Positions 1-12,399 of a DNA stretch of 64,000 nt are shown here, piece by piece. The stretch's first letter is position 1. Every line of letters starts with the position of its first letter. Origin of the DNA: Schistosoma mansoni (taxonomy: Eukaryota; Platyhelminthes; Trematoda; Strigeidida; Schistosomatidae); NCBI RefSeq assembly GCF_000237925.1, contig NW_017386036.1, forward strand, positions 682,001 through 746,000. Direction: 5' to 3'. The notes under the pieces are model-generated. The model was not told the DNA's origin. It was given only the letters and a program-made list of their open reading frames with translations, and did not search any database. Made by a program: the position numbers and the translations under genes.

Positions 1-797
1 TTGAATACACTTTACCAATAAAATCTGATATATTTGTCACTGCTGTATTTCGGAGAGTGAAAACAGTACGTTACCTTTTTTTAGTCTCTGTATTTACCGC
101 ATAATCTGACCAACAGTAGTATGATCATGAGCTTTTATTTGTTTTGTCACAACTGAAACCTTCAGAGTTCTTAAGAGCTTGTTTTGTGTGTACTGTGTTC
201 TGGTTGGATAAACCAACTTGATAACGAAAGGCCATTTACCACATATTTAAACTTGAAGTTAAAAAGCTTGGGGTAAATCCTGAAGCGGGTGTCTTGAGTG
301 AATAAGAGTTATCAATGAGTTCAGTTTTCGTCAGTGACTTCGCTCCATAATTATTCCCAACAGCTGGCCTGTTACTTTGACCAACATTTTCATTCATCAC
401 CTATTTTTAATAGAATTGGAATTTGAACTAACAATATACGAATAATGCTCAATTTGGTTTGCAGAGAAACATTATGTCAAGCACATTGGTAAATTATAGC
501 CGTCGCCTTAACGTGGTGAAAATGACTTTTATTCATCCAACACAAGGCATAATTCACAACCACATGTTGACCATGGAAAAGCTTCATGAAAACTCAAAAC
601 CATAAACAATAAGGAATCTGGTAAGGTTACGCTTGAAGAGCTGGGCCGAACATTTCATCATACACTGCATGCCACAAGATTGGGTTCGTTGTTATTAAGT
701 TTTTAAAAGTACAGTGGATTTATCATTAGTGGAATATCATTCAAACTGATAAAAATATTTAGGCAAATATAAGGTTATTAAAGGTTGAGAAGCTCAC
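1..797 (-). other. Part of a large Prp18 intron; no exon recognised
   Basis: This stretch follows the last visible Prp18 donor site at 797. No reading frame resembling the Prp18 C-terminal domain was seen on the minus strand and no known repeat was recognised. It is best read as intronic sequence. Confidence 0.5.
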
Positions 798-1683
798 CTT
801 CAGATAGCGAAGGGTGTGGTCGATCACTTGATCGTGAAACCCCTCGTCAAAGTCATTGGTACATACAATATCTGGGGCAAGTTTACTAATGGTAACAACT
901 GCAGTCGTTGCGTCATCAGTAGCAGTACCCTCTTTCATGGTGACATAACGGGCTAAATCTATCTTTATCTTCTCAAGTTCGTCTTCTGTTAATACATTTT
1001 CTTTTGTTTTTACATCCAAGGTAGAGGAGGTTGATGAGCTATCAACAGACTGAGATTCGGAAGCTGATTTTCCACGACCTGAGGTGTAAAACTCTTCATC
1101 CTCAGCATCATCCAACTAACAACAATAATAGGAGATCTAATAAACTACCTTATCTAGTGCTGCAATTAGATCATTGCGCAATCCTTTTGATTCAGGTTCT
1201 AAAAGTTGGACCCTTTTCAACCGTTGGAAAGTGTCATAATCACTTTCACCAAATAATCGTATGGGTTGATTTCGTTCCCTTAGAAGACGAATAACCTGAA
1301 AACGAAGTGTCGGAAGGACGCACAAAATTACTTCTTTACGAGGCATAAGCTTCCCTTTTTCTCTTTCTTCCCGACTTCTTTCTTCGAACTTTTTCAACAA
1401 GAGATCCTCTTCCTCTGTCTATCAATAACATTATCCCCTCGGAAATAGACGCACACCTTAGTCCTAAAATTATAATCTTCATTGTTATTCGCTTGTTCTT
1501 TGATACGTTTGGATTTGCTGAAATATTCCTCTTCTTCCTTTTGTTTTAATAGTGAACGCTTAAAGAACTTTTTCTCACACTATTTACCCAAATTACGACA
1601 AAAACCAGGATTATTATACATACCAATCCGCTGCTAACTAGCTTCTCACGTTGCCTTGCTATTTCTGCTTTGACAAGATCCAT
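798..1683 (-). CDS. PRPF18: Pre-mRNA-splicing factor 18 (Prp18), N-terminal part, 5 exons, continues left of window
   Basis: Prp18 is a U5/step-II splicing factor acting in the nucleus at 3' splice-site joining. Exons read on the minus strand are 1683-1624, 1579-1457, 1418-1332, 1295-1149 and 1115-798; all junctions are GT-AG and phase 0. The 245 visible residues begin [15 protein letters not shown], like the family N-terminus, followed by a charged [18 protein letters not shown] stretch. The SFM (splicing factor) motif [20 protein letters not shown] lies near residues 91-110, followed by [13 protein letters not shown] Ser/Asp-rich linker then leads into the start of the helical Prp18 domain ([10 protein letters not shown]), where the last visible donor (GTGAGC) sits at 797. 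The C-terminal domain is not seen in bases 1-797 and should lie outside the window. The introns are only 44, 38, 36 and 33 bp. Identification is from conserved motifs recalled from the family. Confidence 0.93.
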
Positions 1684-3660
1684 TGTAAAAACAATTACTC
1701 CTGTAAAATATAAAACATTACAACTTAAGACTTTTAAGGTTTTTATATAAACTGTCTTGATTTAAAATAGAGTTGTTGAGAATGTGCGGAATTCGAGGCA
1801 TTATAACCTCGCGACAACCATATTTTGGTCATAAACCACGAAAATACGTAGTCATTAAAATAAACACAATATTACCCGACGTTCTGCGTTGCTATTCTCA
1901 TTTGTGGTACTAAGTTCCTATACATTAACTTGTGTATTTATAGTGAAAAACAAAGTCACATATGATAAAAATATTTGACTGGGCAACGACCACCAGTTTG
2001 ACATAAAAAGTCACTGAGGTAATAATTTTTATTTATGCAAGGCTCACTTCGCTGGAATTATTCATTACTACGCGCTCGGCTTATCAAAACCTAATGAAGT
2101 TTACGATAGAGCCAGTTTAGGACCTCGTGATATTCTCTAACGAGTTGTGAAATCATGGAAATGTGAGAGCACTACCTTTTTCGATTTGTGATGAGTGCCT
2201 ATCGCTTTGTTCAGATCTCATATCAAGTAAGGACGTCAAGAGAATTAGCCATAAGTACATATGTTTCTAATAATTGGACTAGTAAAGAAGGTTAGACTAT
2301 TGATTAATACTTAGTTCTTGGGGAAAAAACGATGTTTAGGGAGAAACACTTAGAAAATGATGTGGCTTGCAATTAGTTGCAATTGGAGAGATTTATTCAC
2401 TTCTTGTCTTCCCTTAGATTTAAAGTTATCTAGCATTTCTTTATGCACGAATCCATTCTCTCCTTTGGAATTATATCATACCTAGTCTTTCTCATCATTA
2501 CGGACACATTACTCCTACTATGTTAGGGCTTATCTTACTGATTATATTTTACTGTGTTAATGTAACACGACAAATCTGACTGGTTTACAAGTGCCAGATT
2601 CTACGTTGGGCGCTGACTGGCATAGTATTGTCATGGAATTCCACATTATATATTCAAAGTACGAAATAAAGTTTGGTTTTCTGCACAAACCGTCTTTTCA
2701 TCATCACTAGCTGGTGAAATCTGAAAGTGTTTTTAAGGTAAATTTCCATAAAGACTAATTAAGGAGTGATGAACATACGTGGCGCCTATAAAACTGGAAG
2801 TATGAACGAGCTTTTATTGACTTAAACCATTTACGCGGCGAGACTATAATTTATGGACGAATAAGACTTAAGAGCTAACTCATTCACTTGGCTAAATAGT
2901 TTTGGCATTATAGCTTATGTAAGTTCGTGATGAAAACCCCAAACCTAATCCCTAACCCTGACTACCAACTGTAAATATTAATCAGAATTCCTCACACTGG
3001 TCTATAACCCTCATTTAGCCGTAGCATGTAGATGAGCATTTTCAAGGTCTTTTCAGCCCCACTCAAAAGTCGTTCACAAATTATAGTCCCAACCGATTCC
3101 GACTTTTTATTCTTAATTACCATGTGGATGTGTCCCATAAAGCAAACGAAGATAAGGTTTCTACATCGATATAACAGATGTTGTTTCGAAGCCTACACTT
3201 CGAAAAATTATTACAGGAACACTTTAGGCCTCAAAGACATAAAAAAGTATGGGCGAAAGCATTGCAGAAGTATCTAAACAGATCTTAGGAACGTCAAAAC
3301 TATGCACTAACAGCTTATTGGTGTTACTGCATACCAATATTAAATTTGTAAGTGGATTTTCTAGTTTATCCACGAGGTAAACAGCACTCATTGTTGAAGC
3401 CTACAATTAGGTTATTTTCACCCTCCTTGAACCAAAATATCCGTAAATAAAACACTCAGTTCTTCACATTAATTAGGACGGCTTAAACTGCTAACACCAT
3501 ATAAGCTTTAGCTTGATTATGGGTTGACTAGACTCCAGATAAAAAAATATCAAAGGAACAGTGGCTTTTATATGGATATTTTTACACATGCACATACGCT
3601 ACGTTAACAGCTGCCTTGAACACAAAACGAAATTGCCGCCAGAAGATACGGTCCTCAGTA
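1684..3660. other. Upstream region of Prp18, no gene recognised
   Basis: About 2 kb of AT-rich sequence with only short unsupported frames. It should contain the Prp18 promoter, but no element could be picked out. An 81-codon plus-strand frame at 3032-3277 has no family resemblance and is treated as chance. Confidence 0.4.
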
Positions 3661-5037
3661 ATAAGGATAGGAGGTCTATTGATCTATATTAATCCTTGCA
3701 GTTTGTAACACTGTGAAGATCCAATCTCGTTTTGAATATATTAAAAGAAGCTGCTGATATTATGGGTTCTGATAGAGAATTCCAGTAATTCACTAGACGT
3801 AGACGATTTGATCTCGGTTTTAGAACTTCCTTCGAATGTCCTCCCAAATGAACAGTCATAGACGGAAGGAAAAGATAAGGCATATTAATACCAAGGTCAT
3901 CGTTTAGTATACTATAATTCAATATTAGATCATCCCTTATTCTGGGGTAAGACAACGAAAATAAGTTAAGCTGTTTCAGTCTGTCTTCATAAGATAGGCC
4001 ACAGAGACCTCTTACCATTTCGGTCCCTCGTTGTTGAACTCCTTACAGCATATACACCTCATACTTGAAACAAGGACTCGCCACTTGAATCCTATATTCC
4101 AAATGTGGTCTCGCGAAAGTCGAGTATGATAATCTATCAATTCGTCATCGAAAAGGCCTACGAATAATCCATAATACCCTGTAGTCTTTTGCAGCACTAT
4201 CCTTACAGTTACTAGTAGTTTTGAAATCATTGCTTAGTATGACTTAAATCTTTACGGTTTATTACTTTGGATAACAGGAATCTACGTAATGAGTAGTGAT
4301 ACGAATCATCATAGTTATTGAATTGCATCACCACACTCTTGTTAGAATTCACTTCGAGTGACCGTTCATCCATCCATGCCACCAATGAGTTGAGATCATC
4401 CTGTATTACTATTATATCTGACGTGCTGTATATGGGTCTCCAAACCTTTATGTCATCGGCGGAGATAAGAATGGATGACCTCGCCACAGTTGATAAATCA
4501 TTTACATAAAGTAAAAAGAGAATTGTGCCTTGGGGAACCCCACTTTTTACAGGTTCCCAAGACGATGAAGCTCCATTTGCTCTTACTTTTTGCCTCCTGT
4601 CATGTAGAAAGTCACTTATCCAGTCTATGACCGTATAATTAATTCCAAAAATTTCCAGTTTTAATTTGAGATCAGAATGGGAGACCTTATCAAAGGCTTT
4701 ACTCAGATCAATGAAAATTACATCTACAGGAACATTTCGGTATTTTGCCCCAACCCAATCTTCTCTCGTCATGAGCAGACTTGTCAAACATCATAGAACT
4801 TTCCGAAAACAATGCTATTCCCTGGATAAAACATGACGCCCTTCCACATAGCTTATAGCAGCCATTCGAATAATTTTTTCCATCAGTTTTACAACTGAAC
4901 TGGTTAAGCTAACGGGCCGATGGTTACTAACTAAATCTCTACTCCCCGCATTATACACCGGACTAATTATTGCATCTTTCCAGTCTCCTGACAGTCTGGA
5001 CTGCCGCGGAGACATATCAAACAGTATAGCTATATGA
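3660..5037 (-). mobile_element. CR1-like LINE, 3' half (reverse transcriptase), first CR1 copy
   Basis: Minus-strand frames at 4227-4787, 4815-5015 and 3689-4018 give CR1-clade reverse-transcriptase blocks in order: GDWKDAIISPVY and HRPVSLTSSVVKLMEKII, then VDVIFIDLSKAFDKVSHSDL, SGVPQGTILFLLYVNDL, and SADDIKVW where FADD is expected, then the C-terminal region. The frames are broken by several stops and frameshifts and the catalytic FADD reads SADD, so this copy is dead. It is the downstream half of a LINE whose upstream half resumes at about 6343. The gap between them is filled by a Penelope-like element. Confidence 0.85.
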
Positions 5038-6342
5038 CATTAAATAGGAATAATATATATTTGTAAAATCTCAGCGAATGAATTTGTAGTAAATCCAACG
5101 TTTCGCCTGGCAATCTGGTCCAAGCTTTTTCAAGGAATTATAATCAAACATCAAAATTGTCGAATATAAACAGGTACATGGTTCTTCGTTTCATTGTACA
5201 CTGAATAGGTCATCCAATCAACGTTAAAAATGTCTAAACTAGGTATGTGTATTAGTGTGTAAGAGATGTGTGATGTGAAATGATAAGTGTGTTAAGATAA
5301 CATACTGTATAGAAAACGTAAGTGGTGAGGGGAGAAATTACATTCACACTATATATTGTCTCTTATCGGTGAATTTATAAGGAAGCATACAATTTGTAAT
5401 ATATGACATGAATCATATCTGTCGCAGCATGTACAACATGAAGATAAATAAACAAAATAAAAATAATAAAAGGGTGAGATTTGAAGAGTGTAAATTTTTT
5501 TTAAAAAACTGTATGTATGTGTCATTTTTAATGTTCCAGTGAATTGTTTAACAATTCCGATAAGACAACTGATTGGAATCATTGAAAGCAATTGTTGTCA
5601 TTTAGATAATACGAAATAGATAAAAACGTTAAGGAGTTCAGGTTTTTACTTATTAATGATTAGCTGCCATGGCACTGCTAATTGTATTCCATCCCTCCTA
5701 TTAATATTGTTAGGATTAGCCCAAATGTATAGGGCTTCAGCTGTTTGTCTTTCCTTGTAAGAATTGAAATCTTTTTGAAGGATTTTTGTGTGAACGAAAT
5801 CAATTGTATGACCCGATTCTATCGAGTGTAATGCTATCACTGATTTGTTCTCTAGTTTCCTTACATCATCTGAGGATTTAGGAATGTTTTTCAAACATTG
5901 TTTGTGTTCCTTCACCCTCACATTCAGTTGTCTTGATGTTTCACCTACATACGTTGCATTACAGTCACTACATTTGATTTCATAGACACAATTTTGTTGT
6001 TCTTCTTTGTGAATTGGATCTTTAATTCTTACTAACTTTGATCTTAGGGTATTGTCTGTTCGAAAAAATACTCTTATATTTTGATTATTTAAGATTCTTC
6101 TAATATCTTCTGAAATACCTTTCCGATATGGGATCACCACTGTGTTAACCCATTCCTTTTTCTGTAATCTTTTTGTATTATCCATACCGTCATTTCTTTC
6201 ATTCTTAATTATTCTTTTAATAAAATCTTTTGGATAATTGTTCATCATTAGGCTAGATGTAATTAAATTTATTTTCTTTTTCATATCGTTTGGTTCAGTG
6301 ACAAGTTTTTGAGCTCTTGTAATCATATTTTTGACCACCGTT
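5038..6342 (-). mobile_element. Penelope-like element, 3' part with GIY-YIG endonuclease, nested in CR1 LINE
   Basis: A 230-codon minus-strand frame (6338-5646) ends in a GIY-YIG nuclease domain: CVYEIKCSDCNATYVGETSR, then RVKEHK and a downstream Glu-bearing helix (KERQTAEALYIW). This is the C-terminal arrangement of Penelope-like reverse transcriptases. Only the region after the RT core is present, so the element is 5'-truncated. About 600 bp of AT-rich sequence between 5645 and 5038 is probably its 3' untranslated region. On one side the CR1 frame stops at ...LSDVIAE (about 6345), and on the other it resumes at IAILFDMSPRQSR (about 5037), so the element landed inside a CR1 coding region. 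Exact ends are estimated to within about 10 bp. Confidence 0.85.
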
Positions 6343-8600
6343 CAGCAATTACATCCGATAGGGCTTCTATAATCCTAAAATGAATATCATCGAGACCTCT
6401 AGACTTATCAGGTTTGGGATTCTGAACCTGTCTTAAGACAGCCCATTAACAACCCGCCACCATCCCAATTATTAGTTGGTCGTTTCTCATTACTGATAGA
6501 AAACACCTTACTGAAATATTCCGATAAAGCTTCAGGTTTTTCGGCATCATTCCTTGCCAATATTAACAGATTTTCCTGTATCGAAAGTGATGGGATTCCA
6601 TTGCTTCTCTGAGTTCGCCTTTTCATATGCGAGAATAACAGTCTCAGACTATATTTACAATCCCTAATCAATTATTTTTCATACGACCGTCTAGTCTTAC
6701 CAATTAACGCCTAACAAGCATTCCTAATCTTACAAAAACTGGATTTGTACTATTCTAAGCCAGTAGAGATGAACATATTCCAGTGCTTTTCCCTACGTCT
6801 AAGAAGTTTCTTGACTTGTTTAATTATTCATGGTAGACTATTATTCGGTCTACATGGTACCAGTTATGATATGAACGAAGACGTGACTGAAATAAACTTG
6901 CCTTTAAATATATACCATGCTTCTTCAACTGATGAGCTAGTATCTACTGACCAATCTGTCTTGGAAGCACACTCCTGAATGGCTGATATGTAAGCTCTCC
7001 GTAAATTTGGGCGAGGCTTAACCTGATCGTATATCATGTCACTGGCTATAAATGTGAATGACAAAACAGCGTAATCACTATTCACTAACAATGGAAGAAT
7101 ATATAGGTTGGCAATATCCTCAGTCGCATGAGTGATTACCAAGTCCAACAGAGAAGAACCTTCGTTTACACCAAAACGTGTGGGTTTAGATACATGCTGT
7201 ACTAATGCATGCCCCATCACTGTTACCAGGAACATACTATCAAAAGAGTTTATAGATCCTTCCGTGGTCATTTCAGTCAAACCGATGTAAGGCACATTAA
7301 AGTCTCCTAATATCAAGCATCTGTTATTTACACTTCATAGCTGAATGTGCTTTAAAACAAAGTCGTCAGCTAAGCAGATTGGGCTGCGATAAATGACACC
7401 GAGTACAAATGTACAATATCCGATAGCGAGCTCACAGCTAATGACTTCACAAGTTCCACTACTATGGGATTCGCAAACAGAGGAGCGGATATTTATATTA
7501 TTGCAATGTATAAAAGGACGACACCTCCCTTCCTGCATCTATGTCTATCACTTCTTAGGCAGTGGTATCCGGATAATTCTGGAGTGATGTTGAAGTCATA
7601 GACTAACCAAGTTTCTGTCATAGCTACAATGAGTGGCCCTAACTTTTCCACTAATGCTCATAGTTCATAGAATGTATTTCTTAGACTACGAGCATTGGCA
7701 TATAAAACTCCTAGGGAGAACGACCTATCCACACATGCCTTGGTAGCATTCGATTCCAAGACCTGACTATCCGAAAACCCACTAATCGGAGATTATCCTC
7801 CCCGTTTTGTCGACGGTTTTCTAGTTCAGCCAATGCCGTCTTCCTTTTTATTCTATCCTCAAGAGACATATCAGGTCTTACTCGAATGTCGACACTGTCA
7901 TGACTACGAGCGCTACTTAACAGAGGATCACGTTGTTCCTCCGAACGTAGGATTACCTTAAGGAGTCTTTATGGTCGGAGTTCAGCACTATCGTCGGTTC
8001 TTTTACCTATTCTCATCGAATTTTGACTTGAACTGCTTTAGATTTATCTGGTAAGATGCTACGGATAAATTCGTTGACCTTTCCCAAATTATAGGCGTGT
8101 CTAATTTGGGAATCAGGATCGTTTGACTTTATCAAATTACTCACAATATTATTCGATGAGATCGAATTCTTCTCAGCCATGCCAAGGTGGAGTTCTGTCT
8201 TACTATCGAACTTTGGTACTGTATTTTATGACTCAGAACGAGAGTTCACCAATGACTTGTCAACCAAATGTGTACCGCTTATAGCTTTTTTCTTTTCACT
8301 TCTTTTTCTCCATACTGCCATCCACTTTCCATCAATCTGGACATCCGTACAGGGACTGTTAAGGACGGTGATGGTTTTATCCGTGTCTTCAATTTCTACA
8401 GTGGGCAATATCTTCGTGTTAAAGGTGGTTTCCCACTTGGTAACTACTGAATTCTAAGTCATTCAGATAATTTCTCTAAATCGTTTTGAAGCTTTTCATA
8501 TCTTGACGTTGAATGGTTCAAATAGTTCAATCGGTTCTGGACGGAATAAAAGAATCATTCGTTTAATGGGTTTCCGTATCTAGTAGCAGTGGATCGCCGA
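6343..8600 (-). mobile_element. CR1-like LINE, 5' half (ORF1-like region, endonuclease, RT linker), first CR1 copy
   Basis: Read on the minus strand from about 8600, a charged ORF1-like segment comes first (VQIDGKWMAVWRKRSEKKK; RPDMSLEDRIKRKTALAELE). The start of an AP-type endonuclease follows (ANARSLRNTFYEL, then VAMTETWLVYDF), then GVIYRSP, then MILGDFNVP and SLLDLVITHATED with SDYAVLSF near 6864-7316. The pre-RT linker comes last (PEALSEYFSKVFSI; KPDKSRGLDDIHFRIIEAL). The frames are broken in several places. Together with 3660-5037 it makes up a nearly full-length but dead CR1-clade element of about 3.6 kb, excluding the Penelope insert. Confidence 0.8.
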
Positions 8601-11600
8601 TGCCCCGAGGTAAGAACCTAGGTATATTTAACGGTAAATCATAGTGGGATACTGTCCTTAGCCTTTAGTAATACGTCACGTTTTCTCTTGGAGGGCTCCT
8701 GGAAAGTATCTTGGATTATTTCAGCTGGCAGAGAATTACAGCATTTGACTACCCTGAAGAAGTGTAAGGTGCTTATACAGTCCGTTTTGTCATGTTCTGT
8801 CTTCACTTTTTGGGTGTTATTCTTAATGTTTGTGTTGGGACTAAGCTTAAGTAGGTGTTTAAGGGTATATGAAGAAGTGGTAAAGATACTGTAAGCCATC
8901 GGAAGGTCACCACTAAGACGCCTGTAATCTAATGGGCAAAAGTTCAGTGATTGGAGGCGCTTTTCGCAAGGCTCGAATTTGAGTCCCCAAACTGATTTCG
9001 TGGCTCGCCGTTGGATACGTTCCAATGTATCCTTATCCTTTTTGGAGTGAGGGGGAAATACTATGCATATGTACTCTAAATAGGGACTAATAAAACCACT
9101 GAAGATTATGCGGAAAATTCTTCCATCGAACTGGCCGAAAATGCCCTTCAACGTTGCCAATACAAAAATTGCTCGAAAGGCATTTTTGTCTCAGTTGGTG
9201 CAAGACTTCAAATCGCAGAATACCAGCACTCCTAGATCTTTTTACTTCGGATACCACTATATGAGTGTTATCTAAGTTGTATTCGTAGTCTGCAACATGT
9301 CTTAGATGGACTACTTTACACTTTGAAGTGTTAAAGGTAAGTCCGTTGTTATCGGCTCAACTTTGATGACAAGTCAGAGCATCCTGAAGTGCCGGTTTAT
9401 CATATTGGTTACGTACTTCTTTCCAGAGTTTCACATCATCAGAGAAAAGTAATAAATCTGACGATACCTGCTGTGAAACTCCGTTTATATAAACTAATAA
9501 AAGAAGAGGTCCTAGTACTGAACCTTGGAGGAACCCAATATGAAATTCCATAGCCTAAGAGAAAGTGGAGTTTACCCTGACATTAAAGTGTCGATTTTTT
9601 AGATATGAGGTTAGCCAACCAATTAAAGGTGATTTGATACCTAATCGCTTTGGCATTTTGATAAGACATATATGGTTGATCCTATCAAAGGCCTTTGAAA
9701 AGCCAAGGTAAATGACGTCAACCTTTCCCTTGCAATCAAGGATGGTTGTCAATCTGTCCACGCGGTCAGCAGGTTGGTTATAGAAGAGTGATCTTTTCTG
9801 AAACCATTCCGTTGGGGTGAAAAGAAGTTTATGGATAATAAAGAGTCGTCTATACCGCCATATATCAGCGACTCCATAGTTCTTGAGTGTATAGAGAGAA
9901 GTGCTATCGGTCGGTAGCACTTCAAGGTTCCCTGCGTCGACCTCCTTTGAAAATTGGTATGATTTGAGCCAGCTTCCAAATTTGGGGTTATGTGCCTCGG
10001 CCTAACGAATGTGAGAACATCAAGCTAAGCGATGTCATTAAGATTGAAGCTGCTTCCCTCAGTATAGTAGAATGGACCGTATCCGTACCAGGAGAAGTGT
10101 CTTGCTCCAGGTTCTGAAGTTTTTAGTACACCAAATCAGCGCTCCTGTTCACTTCTGAAAGTCCTGCGAAGATGTGGATGAAGCGCTCATCAATACAGTT
10201 AGTGTAGGTCGGTTGAAATATCAGAAAGTATCGTTCTGACAGAAGGTAGGCGGTGTCACCGTTGTTGTTGATCGGTCCATTAAGACTTAGCAGCTGAGAT
10301 CTTCAGTTTTGGCTTGTCAAAGAGAGGCTGCATAACGGGATAAGCTTTTCGGATTGGAGAAAAATTTATCAATAACCTTTACCTGGTGCTGAAGCCTGTC
10401 TTCTCTTATTGCTTTTGTGTATGCGTTCCTTATTTGTTTTCATTGTCTGTATGTACTGTTGTTACCAGCTTGTTTGTATTATGAACAGCGGTGCCTTCAG
10501 CGGCTTAGCAAGCGAAGAGTGACGTTCTTGACAACTGTAGGTTGCTTGCAGATTGCTGGAGTAACAGACTTCTTTTTAGCATATAAGATCGTGTACAGTA
10601 AGAAACCTCAATGACCATCCACACCAAACTGAGGGTGAACTTCCCAGTCCACTTGATGCAGATTGTTCTGCAAAACTGGCATATCTAACCGTTCGAAATT
10701 TCATTGTCTGTTGTTCTTAGGATGTCTGAGCTCATTTTATCTGATAAGACTGAAGACTATGATAGCATGATCACTTTTAGCCAGGTGGACCAAGATTGAG
10801 AGGTTGTTAATTAGGAATTCCTCATTTGTAAATATACAGTTCCAATCTTCTTTTGTTCTTGATCCCTACATCATACGGTCTATCCGGATGCATGTGGATT
10901 CCATTTGACAACCGTCGTCTATTGGCACGAAATGCTTCGAGGCCAGCAGCCGCCATATGGGTGGACGAGGAGGTTATCTTCACTAGCTGTGGCTTAGAAC
11001 CCTCGTTCTTCTTGGCTAATCACACCACTTCTTGAGCTTCAAGGATTGCGCTATGAATTTTCACCCGAGAATATCAGGGTCTGCGTAGTCAGGGTTCATG
11101 TCTTCTGAGAAACTTTACACAGTGATAGCTTTCTGTGAGTCTCGCAAGACTCATTGGGGATGGTCCTGGTGAAATTACGCTAGGAATATGATAGATTAGG
11201 CAGCATTCTTACATCCCCTTCTGATTCCAGCAGGTGGTTCGCCAGCAGAACATGCTCTACGTCGGCAGTGTTGATGAACGGTATGCTTAGGCGATTTTAG
11301 CGTTTGGATTCCCTCGAGTGAACCGTGTAACGGTCAGTAGTTTAATTTCGGATAGCTTGAGCTTCCAACACTTCTCAGAGCATCCTGTTATTTTTAACCC
11401 GCATACCAAGAGGAAGGTCGAATATGTCTTTTGGGTTCATGATGATGAAAGAATCATCTCGGACCATCATCGTCTTCCCAGATTTTCTGATAAATTGAGG
11501 TGGGAGTCCTATTTGTTTGACAGGTGAATTTCGTTTAAGATTGTCGTGCTATTTGTTTACTGGTTGTACAATCCTAGGGGTAGATTACATGGTCAAATCA

Positions 11601-12050
11601 CTAGCTGACTTCACTACAAGACATAAGCAGTTCCGAGTTTTTATGGTAACATTCGATCCTTTTTAACTTTGCTGATGAGCGCCCAAACACCCACAAAATG
11701 TCTGGGGACTACAGTTGCATTTGGGGAGCCTGTGCTAAGAGAGTCTAACATCGTTGATGTTATGATTGTAATGAGCTTCAGAATATGCTCACTAGTGTCG
11801 ACGCGTATTCTATCACCACAAATGTTGTCAAGGTCCCCATTTTTTACTTTACTAAGCGTCTTTGTTTATCCGTCTTGGGGCTGTCTTTTTCGGATTTGTT
11901 GACAACCTTTTTTTACAGACCTGTCAAGAGAGTAAGGATGTTGTTCGGCAAGTTCCCTGAGTTTATGATGCATGTCCCGAATACTCACTAGCGATCTGAC
12001 TTGCCAAGTCTACTGTAACCAGTTACTGAAAGATTTGTGCATGCTTCGAG
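8601..12050 (-). mobile_element. Second CR1-like LINE, broken, directly upstream of the first
   Basis: Minus-strand frames at 9749-9979, 9555-9920, 9357-9551 and 8639-9160 give CR1 RT blocks. These are KCYRPIALLSIHSRTMESLIY, KVDVIYLGFSKAFDRINHICL, LQGSVLGPLLLLVYINGV and FSDDVKLW, then the C-terminal LERIQRRATKSVWGL and FCPLDYRRLSGDLPMAYSIF. The region 10000-12050 carries fragments (IGLPPQFIRKSGKTMMV; SIPFINTADVEHVLLANHLL) that fit the upstream ORF1/endonuclease part, but the match there is weak and the 5' limit is a guess. Many stops and frameshifts mark it as an old copy. Confidence 0.7.
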
Positions 12051-12399
12051 AAACCAACCGTTGTATTTGTCATACTGCATGACACGTGTGACAAAAAACG
12101 GCATCCTGACCGCTGGCATGAGTTCTTCATGACCATGGTGTTATGAGATATATCCTAGTGAGTTTGCAACTGTAAGCAAACGAAAAAAGAGTACGCGTAA
12201 AGCAGGTAAAAATCCGGTAGGATATACTACAACTAGCCTTGACGTGGAAAACTGTAAGAACTGAATATTAAGCTTAGGGAAAACCACACTTAACTATAAA
12301 ATTGGGCAAAACTCGAAAAGAAAAGTAATCTACCGAACGTTAAGCTCAGGACAGATTCCCCAGCTAAAAAACTACGAGTTCACCTATACTCTTTGTTAA

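Noticed and set aside
2941-2970. Telomere-like CCTAATCCCTAACCCTG stretch
   Set aside because: Only two or three imperfect units, not an array; treated as chance.
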